A stretch of DNA of 64,000 nucleotides from Alteromonas sp. V450 (GCF_001885075.1 NZ_MODU01000004.1:682001-746000), one strand, 5' to 3'. Positions 40,811 through 51,209 are shown, counted from the first letter of the stretch. A program made the numbers and translations. Notes: generated from the letters alone by a model not told the origin.

Positions 40811-43800
40811 TTGTCTTCACCACTTGCAATAAAACCTCTTTACAACAAACTAGATGATTGTTTGAGCGCAGATAAATTTCGCTTGAAACGCCGCATTACG
40901 CAGCTTGCACAAAAAGTGAATGATAAATCTGGTGTTGAAGGAAAAGGCGGGGAGAAAAAAGCTGCTAATCCCAAAGCTTCAAAACGTGACAGCGCGGTTA
41001 GCGAAGATAGTTTAAAAGCGCAGTTTGAAAAGCTCGAAGGCGACATCAATGCATCGATAGAAAAGCGTAATTGGCGTAAAGACAACCTACCCAAAGTTGA
41101 ATACCCACCGCTGCCGGTTAGCGATAAAAAAGAAGATATCAAAGAAGCGATTGCGAATAACCAAGTGGTTATCGTGGCCGGTGAGACTGGGTCGGGTAAA
41201 ACTACGCAGCTACCTAAGATATGCTTAGAGTTAGGTCGCGGTGTAAATGGCATGATAGCCCACACCCAGCCAAGACGGTTAGCGGCGCGAAGTGTAGCCA
41301 CGCGTATAGCCGAAGAGCTAAACACGCCACTTGGCGAAAAGGTAGGTTTTAAAATTCGCTTTAGCGATCAGGTAAGCGAGCGAAGCTACGTAAAACTTAT
41401 GACCGACGGTATGCTGTTAGCTGAAATGCAGCAAGACCGTTTCTTAAATCAGTACGATACTATCATCATCGATGAAGCCCACGAGCGAAGCCTTAATATC
41501 GACTTTTTGTTAGGCTATTTGCGTCAGCTTTTAGACAAACGCCCTGATTTAAAACTCATCATTACTTCTGCCACCATCGACCCAGAGAGATTCTCAAAGC
41601 ATTTTAATAATGCGCCGATTATCGAAGTGAGCGGACGTACCTATCCGGTAGAAATTCGTTATCACGCGCCAGAAGACAATGATGACGATATTGATCAAAG
41701 CGACGCCATCGTAAATGCAGTCGACGAGCTAATGCGTGAAGCGCCAGGCGATATCTTAGTGTTCTTAAGCGGGGAGCGCGAGATACGCGACACCCAAGAT
41801 GCCTTGAGCAAACAGCATTATCGCAACACTGAAATTGTTCCGCTGTATGCGAGGTTGTCGGCGGCAGAGCAAAACCGCATATTTCAGTCTCACAGCGGCA
41901 GACGCATTGTACTTGCCACCAACGTGGCAGAGACCTCGCTTACGGTCCCCGGTATTAAATACGTAATTGACCCGGGCTTTGCCCGCATTTCACGTTACAG
42001 CGCCAGAAGTAAGGTGCAGCGTTTACCTATTGAGCCCATTTCTCAAGCGTCAGCGAATCAGCGTGCAGGGCGATGCGGCCGTGTGTCTGATGGTATCTGT
42101 ATTCGCCTTTATAGTGAGGAAGACTATTTAGGCCGCCCAGAATTTACCGACCCAGAGATCCTGCGAACCAACTTAGCGTCGGTTATTTTGCAAATGCTTG
42201 CTTTAGGGTTAGGCGACATCGCTGCGTTTCCATTTGTTCAGCCGCCTGATAACCGCAATATCAACGACGGATTCCGTTTACTTGAAGAAATTCAAGCTAT
42301 TGCGAAAGGCAAAGATAACCGGAAAACCAAGCAAAGTGGCAAGATGCAGCTTACTCCGTTAGGTCGTCAAGTAGCACGTTTGCCTATCGACCCTCGCTAT
42401 GCTCGTATGGTGATTGAAGCCGAGCGCACGAATGCGCTAAGCGAAGTCATGGTGATTGCAGCGGGGCTCTCAATTCAAGATCCGCGAGAGCGTCCACAGG
42501 AAAAACGCCAGCAAGCAGACGAGAAGCACAGCGAATACCACGATAAAGATTCTGACTTTATCAGTCTTTACAACTTGTGGATGGCGTTTAGAGAGCAGCA
42601 AAACGCACTCAGCCAAAACCAATTGCGCAAATGGTGTAAACAGAATTTCATCAACTACTTACGTATGCGCGAATGGCAAGATATTGTTAGCCAGCTCAAA
42701 AAATCTATTGCCGAGCTGGGTTTTGGCATTTCAAAACAAGAGGCCGACTATCAAGCTATTCACCAAGCCATCGCCAGCGGCTTGCTGTCGCACATGGGCT
42801 TTAAAGACAAAGAGCGCGAGTATATGGGCTCGCGTAATTCGCGCTTTCTTATTTTCCCGGGTTCGGGATTATCAAAATCCCAGCCCAAATGGGTAATGGC
42901 AGCCGAGCTTGTAGAAACCTCTAAGCTATTTGCTCGTATGGTGGCAAAAATAGACCCTGCATGGGTAGAGCCTTTGGCCGAGCACGTTGTGCAACGAAGC
43001 TATTCAGAGCCACACTGGTCTAAAAAGCGCGGCGCGGTGATTGCCTTTGAAAAGGTTACTTTGTTCGGGCTACCCATAGTGATGAAGCGTGCAAAGGTTT
43101 ATAGCCTTATCGACCCGCCAATCTGCCACGAGCTATTTATCCGCGAAGCGTTAGTCGAGGGCAATACTAAGCTCAATTACAGCTTCTTACAGGAAAATCA
43201 GGCACTGCTGGAACAAGCTGATGAATTTGAGCAAAAGACTCGCCGTCGCGATTTGATTGTAGATGATGAAGAGCTTGTAAGCTTTTACGCCAAGCGTATT
43301 CCGGTTGAAGTCAATAACGATGCGGCGTTTAAGAAGTGGTTTAGACAGCATGGAAGCAACGACAGTTTAACGTTTAAAGAAGAAGACGTATATCGTCAGC
43401 AGCCTGGGCAGTCGGTAGCAAACGCGTTTCCCGATGTATGGCGCCAAGGCAATATTACGCTGCCGCTTCGCTATAACTTCGAACCTAACGCTGAAGACGA
43501 TGGCGTAACTGTTGTCATCCCGCTGCCTGTGCTTAATCAAGTTGATAACGTAGGTTTTGATTGGCTGGTGCCGGGGCTAAGGCACGACCTCATTGTGGGT
43601 TTAATTAAAACCTTGCCTAAACGCTTGCGTCGTAACTTTGTGCCTGCGCCAAACTTTGCTGAAGCGTGCCTTGCTGATATCAGTGAAACGGATAAAAACA
43701 ACCGTCCAGTGCCGCTGCTTGAAGCTGTAACCGATAAGTTACGCAAAATGACGGGCGTTATTATTGAAAGCGAAGAGTGGAATTTAGATCAGCTTGATAA

Positions 43801-44806
43801 GCATTTAAAAATGCACTTTGCGGTAGTTAATGACAACGGTGACGATATTGCCAAAGGTGACGACCTGCACGCGCTTAAACAGCAGTGTGCAGGGCAGGTG
43901 AAGCAAACCTTTGAGAAAGCCGCAACACCGGAATTAGAGCGAAATAACATCGAACAGTGGGATTTCGAAAGCTTGCCAGAAACCTTTGTGCAGAAAGTTG
44001 GTGGGTTTGAAGTTCAGGCGTTCCCAGCGCTGGTTCAAAAGGGCGATAAGGTAGATATTGCGCTAATTGAAGAAGCGGATAAAGCCCAAGTGCTGCACAA
44101 GCAAGGCGTGAATGTATTGATTAAAAACGCGATGCCGTCACCCCTTAATTACTTACAAAGCAAATTACCTAACAAAGCCAAACTGGGTTTGTATTTCAAC
44201 CCATTTGGACAAGTGAAGGCGCTAATTGATGATTGTATTTTTGCGGGTATCGACGTCATTGTCAGTGATTACTGTAAAACCAATAACACCGACATTCGCA
44301 GCAAAGCCGATTTTGAGGCCTGTTTAGAGATTGCTCGTGCCAACATTAATGACAGGGTGTTAGAGATTGCCAAACAAGTAGAGCAGGGGCTTACCCTTGC
44401 CCATCAATGCCAAAAACAAATGAAAGGTAACGTGCCGCTGACGATGATAAACGCCCTAGGTGACTGTAAAGCCCACTTGGCATCGTTAGTTTTTCCTGGC
44501 TTTGTTTCTGAAATTGGCGAGAGTAGGTTAGATGATTGGAATCGTTATATTAAGGGCCTAGCCCGCCGTTTGGAAAAGCTCCCCATCGACCCTAACAAAG
44601 ACAGAATGCATCAGGTAACGGTAGAAAAGTCGATTAAAGAATGGGAAAAAGCGTGTAGCAAGTACCCCAAAGGCAAAGTGCCTCAAGCTCTTAAAGACGT
44701 ACGCTGGATGATAGAAGAACTGCGGGTTTCTTTGTTTGCGCAACAGCTTGGTACGGCTTATCCTATATCAGCTAAGCGGATCACCATGCACTTGTCAGAG
44801 TTCTAG
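40811..44806 (+). CDS. hrpA: ATP-dependent RNA helicase HrpA
   Basis: A DEAH-box RNA helicase of 1331 residues, the usual length for HrpA; its E. coli homologue acts on ribosomes and mRNA. Motifs in order: Walker A GETGSGKTTQLPK, Ia HTQPRRLAAR, DEAH box IIDEAHERSLN, SAT in ITSATIDPERF, and TNVAETSLTVPGIKYVID and QRAGRCGRV of the second RecA domain, then the helicase-associated and C-terminal extensions. The start is TTG at 40811; an in-frame TAG at 40799 excludes anything further upstream except rare codons, and no good ribosome site is visible. Confidence 0.95.
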   Translation: MSSPLAIKPLYNKLDDCLSADKFRLKRRITQLAQKVNDKSGVEGKGGEKKAANPKASKRDSAVSEDSLKAQFEKLEGDINASIEKRNWRKDNLPKVEYPPLPVSDKKEDIKEAIANNQVVIVAGETGSGKTTQLPKICLELGRGVNGMIAHTQPRRLAARSVATRIAEELNTPLGEKVGFKIRFSDQVSERSYVKLMTDGMLLAEMQQDRFLNQYDTIIIDEAHERSLNIDFLLGYLRQLLDKRPDLKLIITSATIDPERFSKHFNNAPIIEVSGRTYPVEIRYHAPEDNDDDIDQSDAIVNAVDELMREAPGDILVFLSGEREIRDTQDALSKQHYRNTEIVPLYARLSAAEQNRIFQSHSGRRIVLATNVAETSLTVPGIKYVIDPGFARISRYSARSKVQRLPIEPISQASANQRAGRCGRVSDGICIRLYSEEDYLGRPEFTDPEILRTNLASVILQMLALGLGDIAAFPFVQPPDNRNINDGFRLLEEIQAIAKGKDNRKTKQSGKMQLTPLGRQVARLPIDPRYARMVIEAERTNALSEVMVIAAGLSIQDPRERPQEKRQQADEKHSEYHDKDSDFISLYNLWMAFREQQNALSQNQLRKWCKQNFINYLRMREWQDIVSQLKKSIAELGFGISKQEADYQAIHQAIASGLLSHMGFKDKEREYMGSRNSRFLIFPGSGLSKSQPKWVMAAELVETSKLFARMVAKIDPAWVEPLAEHVVQRSYSEPHWSKKRGAVIAFEKVTLFGLPIVMKRAKVYSLIDPPICHELFIREALVEGNTKLNYSFLQENQALLEQADEFEQKTRRRDLIVDDEELVSFYAKRIPVEVNNDAAFKKWFRQHGSNDSLTFKEEDVYRQQPGQSVANAFPDVWRQGNITLPLRYNFEPNAEDDGVTVVIPLPVLNQVDNVGFDWLVPGLRHDLIVGLIKTLPKRLRRNFVPAPNFAEACLADISETDKNNRPVPLLEAVTDKLRKMTGVIIESEEWNLDQLDKHLKMHFAVVNDNGDDIAKGDDLHALKQQCAGQVKQTFEKAATPELERNNIEQWDFESLPETFVQKVGGFEVQAFPALVQKGDKVDIALIEEADKAQVLHKQGVNVLIKNAMPSPLNYLQSKLPNKAKLGLYFNPFGQVKALIDDCIFAGIDVIVSDYCKTNNTDIRSKADFEACLEIARANINDRVLEIAKQVEQGLTLAHQCQKQMKGNVPLTMINALGDCKAHLASLVFPGFVSEIGESRLDDWNRYIKGLARRLEKLPIDPNKDRMHQVTVEKSIKEWEKACSKYPKGKVPQALKDVRWMIEELRVSLFAQQLGTAYPISAKRITMHLSEF

Positions 44807-44986
44807 ATTTGCCTTGTTGTATTAAGCTAAAAATCAATGTAGGCAGCGACCTTATCGGTTAATTTCTGAGAACATAACTAGCTAGCGCTGGGTAAAAAGT
44901 AAACAGTTCGATTGACAATGTAACGTCATCGCCCTATAACAACAGAGTAGTCGTAAGCGTAACGCTAAAAATCGGGAGAAGTAGAC

Positions 44987-45289
44987 ATGTTGGGATACGA
45001 CGATAAGCGAAATTTTTTCAGGATGATGGTAAATTCGCCGTGTCAGTTGCAAATTACTGACGATGAGTCGAGCCGCACCATGCAGGCAATGTGCAGAGAT
45101 ATCAGTGCTACAGGAATGTCTTTAGAGGTCGATGAACCATCGATAGAGGTGGGCACACAAGTAAGTGTTGCAATAGAATCGTCTAGCTCTCAAATCCCCT
45201 CTTTGGCAGCGTTGGCGACGGTTGTACGCTGCGAGCCTGAGTCGGAGACAAGCTGTATCATAGGCGTTGAAATTTCACAGATGAAGTAG
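44987..45289 (+). CDS. PilZ-domain protein
   Basis: A 100-residue protein that is essentially one PilZ domain, the c-di-GMP-binding beta-barrel. The two binding motifs are present: RxxxR as RNFFR near residue 7 and D/NxSxxG as DISATGMSLEV near residue 39. ATCGGGAGAAG gives a good ribosome site. It probably conveys c-di-GMP levels to a partner. It lies between hrpA and the DUF2061 gene and appears monocistronic. Confidence 0.85.
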   Translation: MLGYDDKRNFFRMMVNSPCQLQITDDESSRTMQAMCRDISATGMSLEVDEPSIEVGTQVSVAIESSSSQIPSLAALATVVRCEPESETSCIIGVEISQMK

Positions 45290-45573
45290 CAACGAATCTG
45301 TTACTAGGGCGAAGCGACGCCTTCGCCTGTTCCTAACGTTTTGGCGTTGTTTATGTCAGTCTAAGTTTTGTCTTACACAGCAGCTAAATCTTGCTAGCGC
45401 TATCCTTAAGTAATGCCAACGATATGATGAACGTAATTTGTCTCTCCCTTTCATTCACTATTCCGAATAGGCCATTCAATTTTTTCTATTTTAACTATCG
45501 TCCTTAATTGATAATAATTCTCATTAATGCGAAAGCAAACTGATTTAATTTTTGAAAACAAAGAGCGACGATT
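45290..45573. other. Spacer between PilZ and DUF2061 genes
   Basis: A 284-bp gap with a 7-bp hairpin (GGCGAAG and CTTCGCC, about 45308-45327, no T-run) just after the PilZ gene and a Fur-box-like site at 45509-45523. Confidence 0.45.
45509..45523. promoter_or_regulatory. Fur-box-like site
   Basis: TGATAATAATTCTCA differs from the 7-1-7 Fur consensus TGATAAT-N-ATTATCA at one position. It lies 51 bp before the DUF2061 start, a position suited to iron-dependent repression. Confidence 0.6.
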
Positions 45574-45828
45574 ATGAAAAAAACAATTACCTTTGCAGTT
45601 ATGCACTTTTCGGTAGCGTTTACGGTTGCCTACTTACTTACAGGTAGTTTGGTCGTTGGTGGGGCGGTAGCGTTAGTCGAACCAGCTATCAATACCGTAG
45701 CATTTTATTTCCATGAGATGGTGTGGAAAAAAGTTGAAAGCAAAGAAAATGTCATAGATGCAGCGAGTGAAAGCTCGCAGCAGTTATCAGGTGATTTCTC
45801 GAATAATGATGTAACGTTTGCTTCTTAA
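45574..45828 (+). CDS. DUF2061 small membrane protein
   Basis: An 84-residue protein with two hydrophobic segments (about 5-22 and 24-42) and the DUF2061 core pattern MKKTITFAVMHFSVAFTVAY followed by GGAVALVEPAINTVAFYFHE-type sequence. The polar C-terminal tail is not conserved. Function of the family is unknown. The Fur-box-like site upstream suggests that it is induced by iron limitation. A bidirectional terminator follows. Confidence 0.8.
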   Translation: MKKTITFAVMHFSVAFTVAYLLTGSLVVGGAVALVEPAINTVAFYFHEMVWKKVESKENVIDAASESSQQLSGDFSNNDVTFAS

Positions 45829-45890
45829 GACGGACTTACGCTCTTAAGCCCCTTCTATAGTATCTCGTTAGTTCAGTAAACTTAATAAAT

Positions 45891-45917
45891 GCGCCCTTTT
45901 TCTATCAAAAAGGGCGC
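45891..45917. terminator. Bidirectional terminator
   Basis: GCGCCCTTTTT (45891-45901) and AAAAAGGGCGC (45907-45917) form an 11-bp stem with a 5-nt loop between the convergent DUF2061 and rRNA methyltransferase genes. The hairpin itself ends in A/T pairs, with TTGTTT after it. Confidence 0.75.
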
Positions 45918-45927
45918 TTGTTTGCGG

Positions 45928-47121
45928 CTAGTCGTCTGAGACCTCACAAACTAACCCTTTCAGGTAATAGCCTTCGGGGTAGCTGCCAATGATAGGGTGA
46001 TCTGACGCTTGATTGAGCCTTGCGATAATTTTAATGGTGCGGCCTGCATCAAGTGCAGCGTCTGCCACAACTTTCTGGAATAAATCTGCCGGCATAAGGC
46101 CTGAGCAGCTAAATGTAAGCAGCAGTCCGCCAGATTTAACAGCATGTATGCCGTACATGTTGATATCTTTATAGCCGCGGGCAGCGCGGTTTAATGTTGC
46201 TTTGCTGTCGACAAACTTTGGCGGATCGAGTATTACCATATCAAATTGTTTGCCTTTTTCGTGATATTCGCGCAGCGCCTTAAAAACATCTTGGTTTACA
46301 TAGTGCGCTTTATCTTCATCTAATCCGTTGATGGCCACGTGATGTTTGGCCAAATCAAGCGCAGGCTGAGATACATCAACGTTAGTCACGGATTTAGCAC
46401 CGCCGGCAAGTGCATAGCAAGAAAACGTACCTGTGTAGCTAAAACAGTTGAGTACGTCGGCATCTTTCGCGTAGTGTGCAGCCGCGGCACGGCTGTCTCG
46501 CTGATCCAAATAAAAGCCGGTTTTATGACCGTTTTCTATATCGACAACAATATTAATGCCGTTTTCTTTCACGGTTACTTGCATGGGGGGCTCACCGTGA
46601 AGCACACCTGTTACCGGCTCTAAACCCTCTTTTTTGCGCACATCTACGTCGCTTCGCTCGTATATGTGCACGTCAGGCATGAGCTTAGTAATTGCCCACA
46701 CTATCTTATCTCTGTGTTTTTCGCCGCCCGCGCTTAAAAGCTGAAGCACAGCAACGTTATCGTATAGGTCAATAGTGATGCCGGGAAGACCATCACTTTC
46801 AGACGCTATCCAGCGAAACGCATTTGTTTTGCTTGGGTCAAACAGGCGCTTACGCAGGGCTAACGCAGTTTCTAAACGGCGCAGGAAAAATCCGTTATCA
46901 ATGCTTTCGTCTTTTTTAAACGTCCACATACGAACGCGAATTTTTGAATTTGGAGAGTAAGCGCCTCGACCTAACCATTCGCCTTCAGAGTCAAACACGT
47001 CTACCGTATCGCCAACCCGGGCGCGGCCCTTTAGCTCAGCCACGGCGCTTTCGAATACCCAAGGGTGTTTGCGGCGAAGTGATTTGTCTCTGGATGGCTG
47101 TAATATGACCTGTGCTGACAT
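45928..47121 (-). CDS. rlmI: Class I SAM-dependent 23S rRNA (cytosine) methyltransferase, RlmI-type
   Basis: Predicted to make m5C in 23S rRNA (position 1962 in E. coli). The 397-residue protein has an N-terminal PUA domain ([26 protein letters not shown]), the EEHR-like linker region, and a Rossmann methyltransferase domain with [31 protein letters not shown] (SAM motif I), [13 protein letters not shown] (NPPY-like motif IV) and [10 protein letters not shown]. Lengths and order match E. coli RlmI (YccW). It stands alone, divergent from the quinone oxidoreductase gene. Confidence 0.9.
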   Translation of the reverse strand: MSAQVILQPSRDKSLRRKHPWVFESAVAELKGRARVGDTVDVFDSEGEWLGRGAYSPNSKIRVRMWTFKKDESIDNGFFLRRLETALALRKRLFDPSKTNAFRWIASESDGLPGITIDLYDNVAVLQLLSAGGEKHRDKIVWAITKLMPDVHIYERSDVDVRKKEGLEPVTGVLHGEPPMQVTVKENGINIVVDIENGHKTGFYLDQRDSRAAAAHYAKDADVLNCFSYTGTFSCYALAGGAKSVTNVDVSQPALDLAKHHVAINGLDEDKAHYVNQDVFKALREYHEKGKQFDMVILDPPKFVDSKATLNRAARGYKDINMYGIHAVKSGGLLLTFSCSGLMPADLFQKVVADAALDAGRTIKIIARLNQASDHPIIGSYPEGYYLKGLVCEVSDD

Positions 47122-47302
47122 GGATGCTCTCTTACTAATTTAAGAAATGTGAAACTGAGTTAAGCGGGTTTACTCGCTTACAATAATGGCCGCGATTATA
47201 CGCAATTTCATAAGTTCTGTGTTAATAAACCCAAAACTGTTTGATATAAAAGTACGTAGATCAATTACGATTGAAATTTAAGACTAGGATTGGATGTAAA
47301 TT

Positions 47303-48280
47303 ATGCGATATGTCGATTTTGAAAAAGGATGCAGCCCTAGCGAGCTCGTTATTAAGGAACGTGAAGGGCTGTCGTTAGCAGCGGGGAAAGTGAAAGTTGA
47401 CGTTAAAGCATTTGGGGTAAATCGCGCAGATACGTTGCAGCGTCAAGGCAACTATCCACCTCCGCCAGGGGAAAGTGAAATCCTCGGATTAGAGGTCGCC
47501 GGCGTGGTATCAGAAGTTGCCAGTGATGTTAGTACCTTTAAAGAGGGAGATGAAGTATTTGGTTTGGTTGCAGGTGGCGGCTATGCCACTGAAGTCGTTG
47601 TTAATCCAGCGCATTTAATGCCCATCCCCAAAGGTATGCCTTTTTTTGAAGCCGCGGGTTTGGCCGAAGTATTTCTTACGGCATTTCAGTGTCTGCGCAC
47701 AATCGCACATGTAAAGCCGGCTGAACGGGCGTTAATTCATGGCGGTGCAAGCGGTGTAGGGCTGGCTGCCACACAGCTTTGTCGCTACTGGGGTGTGCAC
47801 AGCGCGGTAACAGCATCAAGCCAAAATAAGCTTAACCTTTGTGAAAGTAATGGGGCAGAGCACCTTATAAACTACAAGCAGCAAAAGTTTGATGATGTGC
47901 TTAAAAAAGTCTGGCCTGAAGGTGTTGATATGGTGCTTGATATGGTGGGTGGTGACTACTTAAACCGAAACCTCAAAATACTAAAACAGGATGGAAAGGT
48001 CGTCTATTTAGCGATGCTGGCGGGCCGATATGCAGACAACCTTGATATGGCAATGCTGTTAGGTAAAAGAGCGTCAATTATTGGCACAACCCTTAGGAAT
48101 CGAAGTGACGCTTACAAAGCGGATTTGATCCGTGATTTTGCCAACGTGTGTTTGCCCGCTTTTGAAAATAAAGAGCTTATTGTAAATATTGATACCCATT
48201 ATTCTATTGAAGATATCAGCGAGCCCCACGTGCGTTTGGAAAACAACGATACGCAGGGCAAGTTGGTTCTTTCTTGGTAA
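47303..48280 (+). CDS. NAD(P)H-quinone oxidoreductase (PIG3-like)
   Basis: A 325-residue zinc-free medium-chain reductase. It has GVNRADTLQRQGNYPPPPGE and ILGLEVAGVV in the catalytic domain, the cofactor-binding loop HGGASGVGLAATQLCR, and DMVLDMVGGDYLNRNLKIL, which together point to the PIG3/TP53I3-like quinone oxidoreductase branch. The true electron acceptor is unknown. The ATG at 47303 has only a weak ribosome site (AGGATTGG). Confidence 0.85.
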   Translation: MRYVDFEKGCSPSELVIKEREGLSLAAGKVKVDVKAFGVNRADTLQRQGNYPPPPGESEILGLEVAGVVSEVASDVSTFKEGDEVFGLVAGGGYATEVVVNPAHLMPIPKGMPFFEAAGLAEVFLTAFQCLRTIAHVKPAERALIHGGASGVGLAATQLCRYWGVHSAVTASSQNKLNLCESNGAEHLINYKQQKFDDVLKKVWPEGVDMVLDMVGGDYLNRNLKILKQDGKVVYLAMLAGRYADNLDMAMLLGKRASIIGTTLRNRSDAYKADLIRDFANVCLPAFENKELIVNIDTHYSIEDISEPHVRLENNDTQGKLVLSW

Positions 48281-48344
48281 ACAGCGTTTGTTAAAAAGCC
48301 TTTGGCAAACAGCGCTCGCTAAAAGTGCTTTGCATTAAGCTTAT

Positions 48345-48815
48345 CTAACTGCCAACGAAGCCTTCATCGGGTTTCGTTGGATTGGCTTCTGCCGCATTGC
48401 GGGCCAGGTCGTCACAGCGCTCATTTTCAGGGTGCCCCGAATGGCCTTTTACCCAATGCCACTTTACCTGATGTTTTTTTACCGCTTCATCTAGCCGCTT
48501 CCACAAATCTGCGTTCTTGACGGGTTTTTTATCTGCCGTACGCCAACCGTTTTTGCGCCAGTTATGGATCCACTGATTAATACCATTTTTTACGTACTGG
48601 CTGTCGGTAGTTAATTCAACGTTGCACGATTCATTTAAGCTATTAAGCGCTTCGATAGGGGCTAATAATTCCATACGGTTATTAGTTGTGTGGGCAAAGC
48701 CGTCGCTCAACTCTTTTCTATGCTGCTTGTAAATCAGTACAGCTCCGTACCCGCCCGGTCCGGGGTTGCCCAAGCAGGAGCCGTCGGTGTATATATGAAT
48801 GGTCTTTTGAGCCAC
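48345..48815 (-). CDS. rnhA: Ribonuclease HI
   Basis: Degrades RNA in RNA-DNA hybrids. The 156-residue protein has the four catalytic acidic residues in place: Asp10 in [16 protein letters not shown], Glu in [13 protein letters not shown], Asp in [13 protein letters not shown], and the C-terminal Asp in [12 protein letters not shown]. It is head-to-head with dnaQ across 111 bp, a conserved arrangement in gammaproteobacteria. Confidence 0.97.
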   Translation of the reverse strand: MAQKTIHIYTDGSCLGNPGPGGYGAVLIYKQHRKELSDGFAHTTNNRMELLAPIEALNSLNESCNVELTTDSQYVKNGINQWIHNWRKNGWRTADKKPVKNADLWKRLDEAVKKHQVKWHWVKGHSGHPENERCDDLARNAAEANPTKPDEGFVGS

Positions 48816-48880
48816 AGCGTTTCCTTTGATTTAACTGGCTTAATTTATATCGTCTTTTCCCTTAGCGGATTGCGAAGGGG

Positions 48881-48895
48881 TTGATATACTATCAA
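48881..48895. promoter_or_regulatory. Palindrome in the rnhA-dnaQ divergent promoter region
   Basis: TTGATA-TAC-TATCAA is a perfect 6-bp dyad in the 111-bp spacer between the two divergent genes, 32 bp before dnaQ. It could be a regulator site or part of overlapping promoter elements. Confidence 0.3.
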
Positions 48896-48926
48896 AAAAT
48901 GAACGTGCAATTATAGTAGAGGTTCC

Positions 48927-49643
48927 ATGCGCCAAATTGTTCTCGATACTGAAACCACAGGTATTGACCCCAAAGAAGGCCACCGCATTATCGAAATAGG
49001 GTGTGTTGAAGTTGTTAACCGCCGTTTGACAGGGAATCACTTTCACGTATACATCAACCCTGGCCGTCATATTGAACAAGAAGCAATTGAAGTTCACGGT
49101 ATTACCAATGAGTTTCTAGCCGATAAGCCTACATTTTCTCAAGTGGCTCAAGAGTTCGTGAGCTTTATTAAAGGGGCACAATTAGTTATTCATAACGCCC
49201 CCTTCGACGTTGGGTTTATGGATCACGAATTTGGCATGGAAACGTCTACCAAAGGCGTTATTACCAACCAAATTTGTGATGTACTAGATACGCTTACCCT
49301 TGCTCGACAAATGCATCCCGGTCAAAAAAACAACCTAGATGCGCTGTGTAAGCGCTATGGTATAGACAATAGCCATCGTACTCTCCACGGCGCTTTGCTG
49401 GATGCAGAAATTCTGGCAGATGTTTACCTGTTAATGACCGGTGGGCAGACCAAACTTAAACTCGCATCTAGTTCTGGCAGTGATGCCGATTCCACCGCGA
49501 TACGAAGAGTTAAACGAAGCGCAAATAAATTAAAGGTTATTAAAGCTACCGCCGATGAGATAACACAGCACGAAGCACGCTTGGACATCGTTCAACAAGC
49601 TTCAGGGAATTGTCTGTGGCGGCCAGTGCCTGAAGAAACATAA
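48927..49643 (+). CDS. dnaQ: DNA polymerase III epsilon subunit
   Basis: Proofreading 3'-to-5' exonuclease of the replicative polymerase. The DEDDh motifs are present: VLDTETTGIDP (ExoI, residues ~6-16), VIHNAPFDVGFMDHEF (ExoII), and HRTLHGALLDAEILADVYL (ExoIII with catalytic His). The C-terminal 60 residues include the tail that contacts the alpha subunit. The length of 238 residues is usual. The divergent rnhA supports the assignment. Confidence 0.97.
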   Translation: MRQIVLDTETTGIDPKEGHRIIEIGCVEVVNRRLTGNHFHVYINPGRHIEQEAIEVHGITNEFLADKPTFSQVAQEFVSFIKGAQLVIHNAPFDVGFMDHEFGMETSTKGVITNQICDVLDTLTLARQMHPGQKNNLDALCKRYGIDNSHRTLHGALLDAEILADVYLLMTGGQTKLKLASSSGSDADSTAIRRVKRSANKLKVIKATADEITQHEARLDIVQQASGNCLWRPVPEET

Positions 49644-49700
49644 AATGGCAGCTAATATGCTGCTGAAAATACTATGAAAGAAAAGCAGGAGCAGTGAAGC

Positions 49701-51209
49701 GTGAGAATGAGGCTTTATTGGGTTATTATTTTATTTACGCTATTTGTCAGAAGCGCAGTTGCGCAAACGCAGGAAGAGCGAGATGAAGTGCGAGAAAAGG
49801 CAACGAGCGCGTTGCAACAACCCAAGCCGTCAACGAGTCAAATTGACGAAGCTCCTCTAACCGATTTAGGCGATGAATATACAAATTCAATATCGCTGCT
49901 TCAAAACCGTTTTCGTGTAGATTACAACGTGTCTGAAGTGACAATGGTCTTCTTCAGAGAATATGGTTCTGCTCCAGTAGTACTTGTTCGACCTGATGGC
50001 TCTAAGCTGTTCCAAAGCACCGTTGATGAAGAGAAAGTAAAGTGGTTTGATGCCGACACGTTCGATATGATCACGATAAAGAATCCCGTGCCAGGGCCCT
50101 GGCAAGCGGTAGGGGAAGTGCTCCCAGGCAGCCGAGTAATGGTTTTATCGAATATTGAACTGAAAGCCGAAGCGCTTCCTGAACTTCTTTTTGCTGGCGA
50201 AATTCTTAAATCTACTGCGTATTTAACAAATAATGGCAAACCTATCGAAAATAGCCAATTTCGCGATGTGGTTGAGTTAGATATTGAGTTTGTAAGTAGT
50301 AACAACCCCAACTACGACAATTTTGGCGCAAACAAGCAAAATATCGCCACATTTGAAGATAATGGTCGTGGGATGGATGAGCGTCCTGGCGATGGCATAT
50401 TTACAGGCCAGTTCAATTTAAAAATAACGCCGGGTGAATGGAAGCCTATCTTTCGCGTAAAAACACCTATGTACACGCGTGAGCAAACGGGTGAACTTAT
50501 TGTTCTTCATGAAAACCCTGTGACAGTAGCTGTTGAACAACACGGAGGCGGAGAGGGATATCATAAAATCATTATCGATGTAGATAGAGAGTTAGTTGAT
50601 ATTGAATCTTTCTTAGTCGATGGCAAAGTCAAATTCCCCAATGCAGATATGCAAAATTTTTCGTTAACCGAAGGTGGCTCACAACCCAGAGAGCATTTAA
50701 TAGTCGCTTATGAAGAGGGAATTTTTCGCGTTAAGGTAACTGCCTACGGCACCACGATAGACGGTCGAGACTTTATATTAGACGTACCTGAATTTAGCTT
50801 TGTCGCAAGTGACCCCGAAGAGCAAGAAATAGCAGAAATGACCGATGATAGCGCTAAGATTCTTGAAGAGGGTATTCAACCACAAGAAGAACGAGCTGGA
50901 GTCGATAGTCCTTTAACATTACCAAGCACACCCGAAGATGAGGGCATGGACAATGACACGCTTATTTTTTGGATTGCTGCGGTCAATGGCTCTATAGTTG
51001 TGATCGGTATTCTTTGTGGTGTGCTCATCGTTCTTTTGCGCAAGCGTAAGAATCCACCGCCCACCAGTGGCAATGATGCCTCGAGTGCGAATTCAGCGCC
51101 AGTCGAAAAGACGACTGACGCTGAACTTACCATGGAAAGTGATAAAAAGGGCATTCAGAAACTGCTAGCAATTTTTAAAAAGAAAAATAAGTCAAACGAT
51201 ACACAATGA
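49701..51209 (+). CDS. TIGR03503-like envelope protein
   Basis: A 502-residue protein with a signal peptide (hydrophobic residues 7-19, cleavage after VAQ) and one C-terminal transmembrane helix near residues 425-447 followed by a basic, low-complexity cytoplasmic tail. The beta-rich periplasmic part includes AEALPELLFAGEILKSTAYL, GRGMDERPGDGIFTGQFNLK and WKPIFRVKTPMYTREQTGEL, as in the TIGR03503 family of conserved gammaproteobacterial proteins of unknown function. Start GTG at 49701, or ATG at 49707; AGGAG lies 14-20 nt upstream. It follows dnaQ by 57 bp. Confidence 0.6.
   Translation: MRMRLYWVIILFTLFVRSAVAQTQEERDEVREKATSALQQPKPSTSQIDEAPLTDLGDEYTNSISLLQNRFRVDYNVSEVTMVFFREYGSAPVVLVRPDGSKLFQSTVDEEKVKWFDADTFDMITIKNPVPGPWQAVGEVLPGSRVMVLSNIELKAEALPELLFAGEILKSTAYLTNNGKPIENSQFRDVVELDIEFVSSNNPNYDNFGANKQNIATFEDNGRGMDERPGDGIFTGQFNLKITPGEWKPIFRVKTPMYTREQTGELIVLHENPVTVAVEQHGGGEGYHKIIIDVDRELVDIESFLVDGKVKFPNADMQNFSLTEGGSQPREHLIVAYEEGIFRVKVTAYGTTIDGRDFILDVPEFSFVASDPEEQEIAEMTDDSAKILEEGIQPQEERAGVDSPLTLPSTPEDEGMDNDTLIFWIAAVNGSIVVIGILCGVLIVLLRKRKNPPPTSGNDASSANSAPVEKTTDAELTMESDKKGIQKLLAIFKKKNKSNDTQ

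Noticed and set aside
41788..41796. Near copies of the motif in hrpA (TGGGTGTCG on minus) and at 61731 in topA (TGGGTGTCG)
   Set aside because: Both end in G rather than T and lie in conserved coding sequence, where chance explains them.
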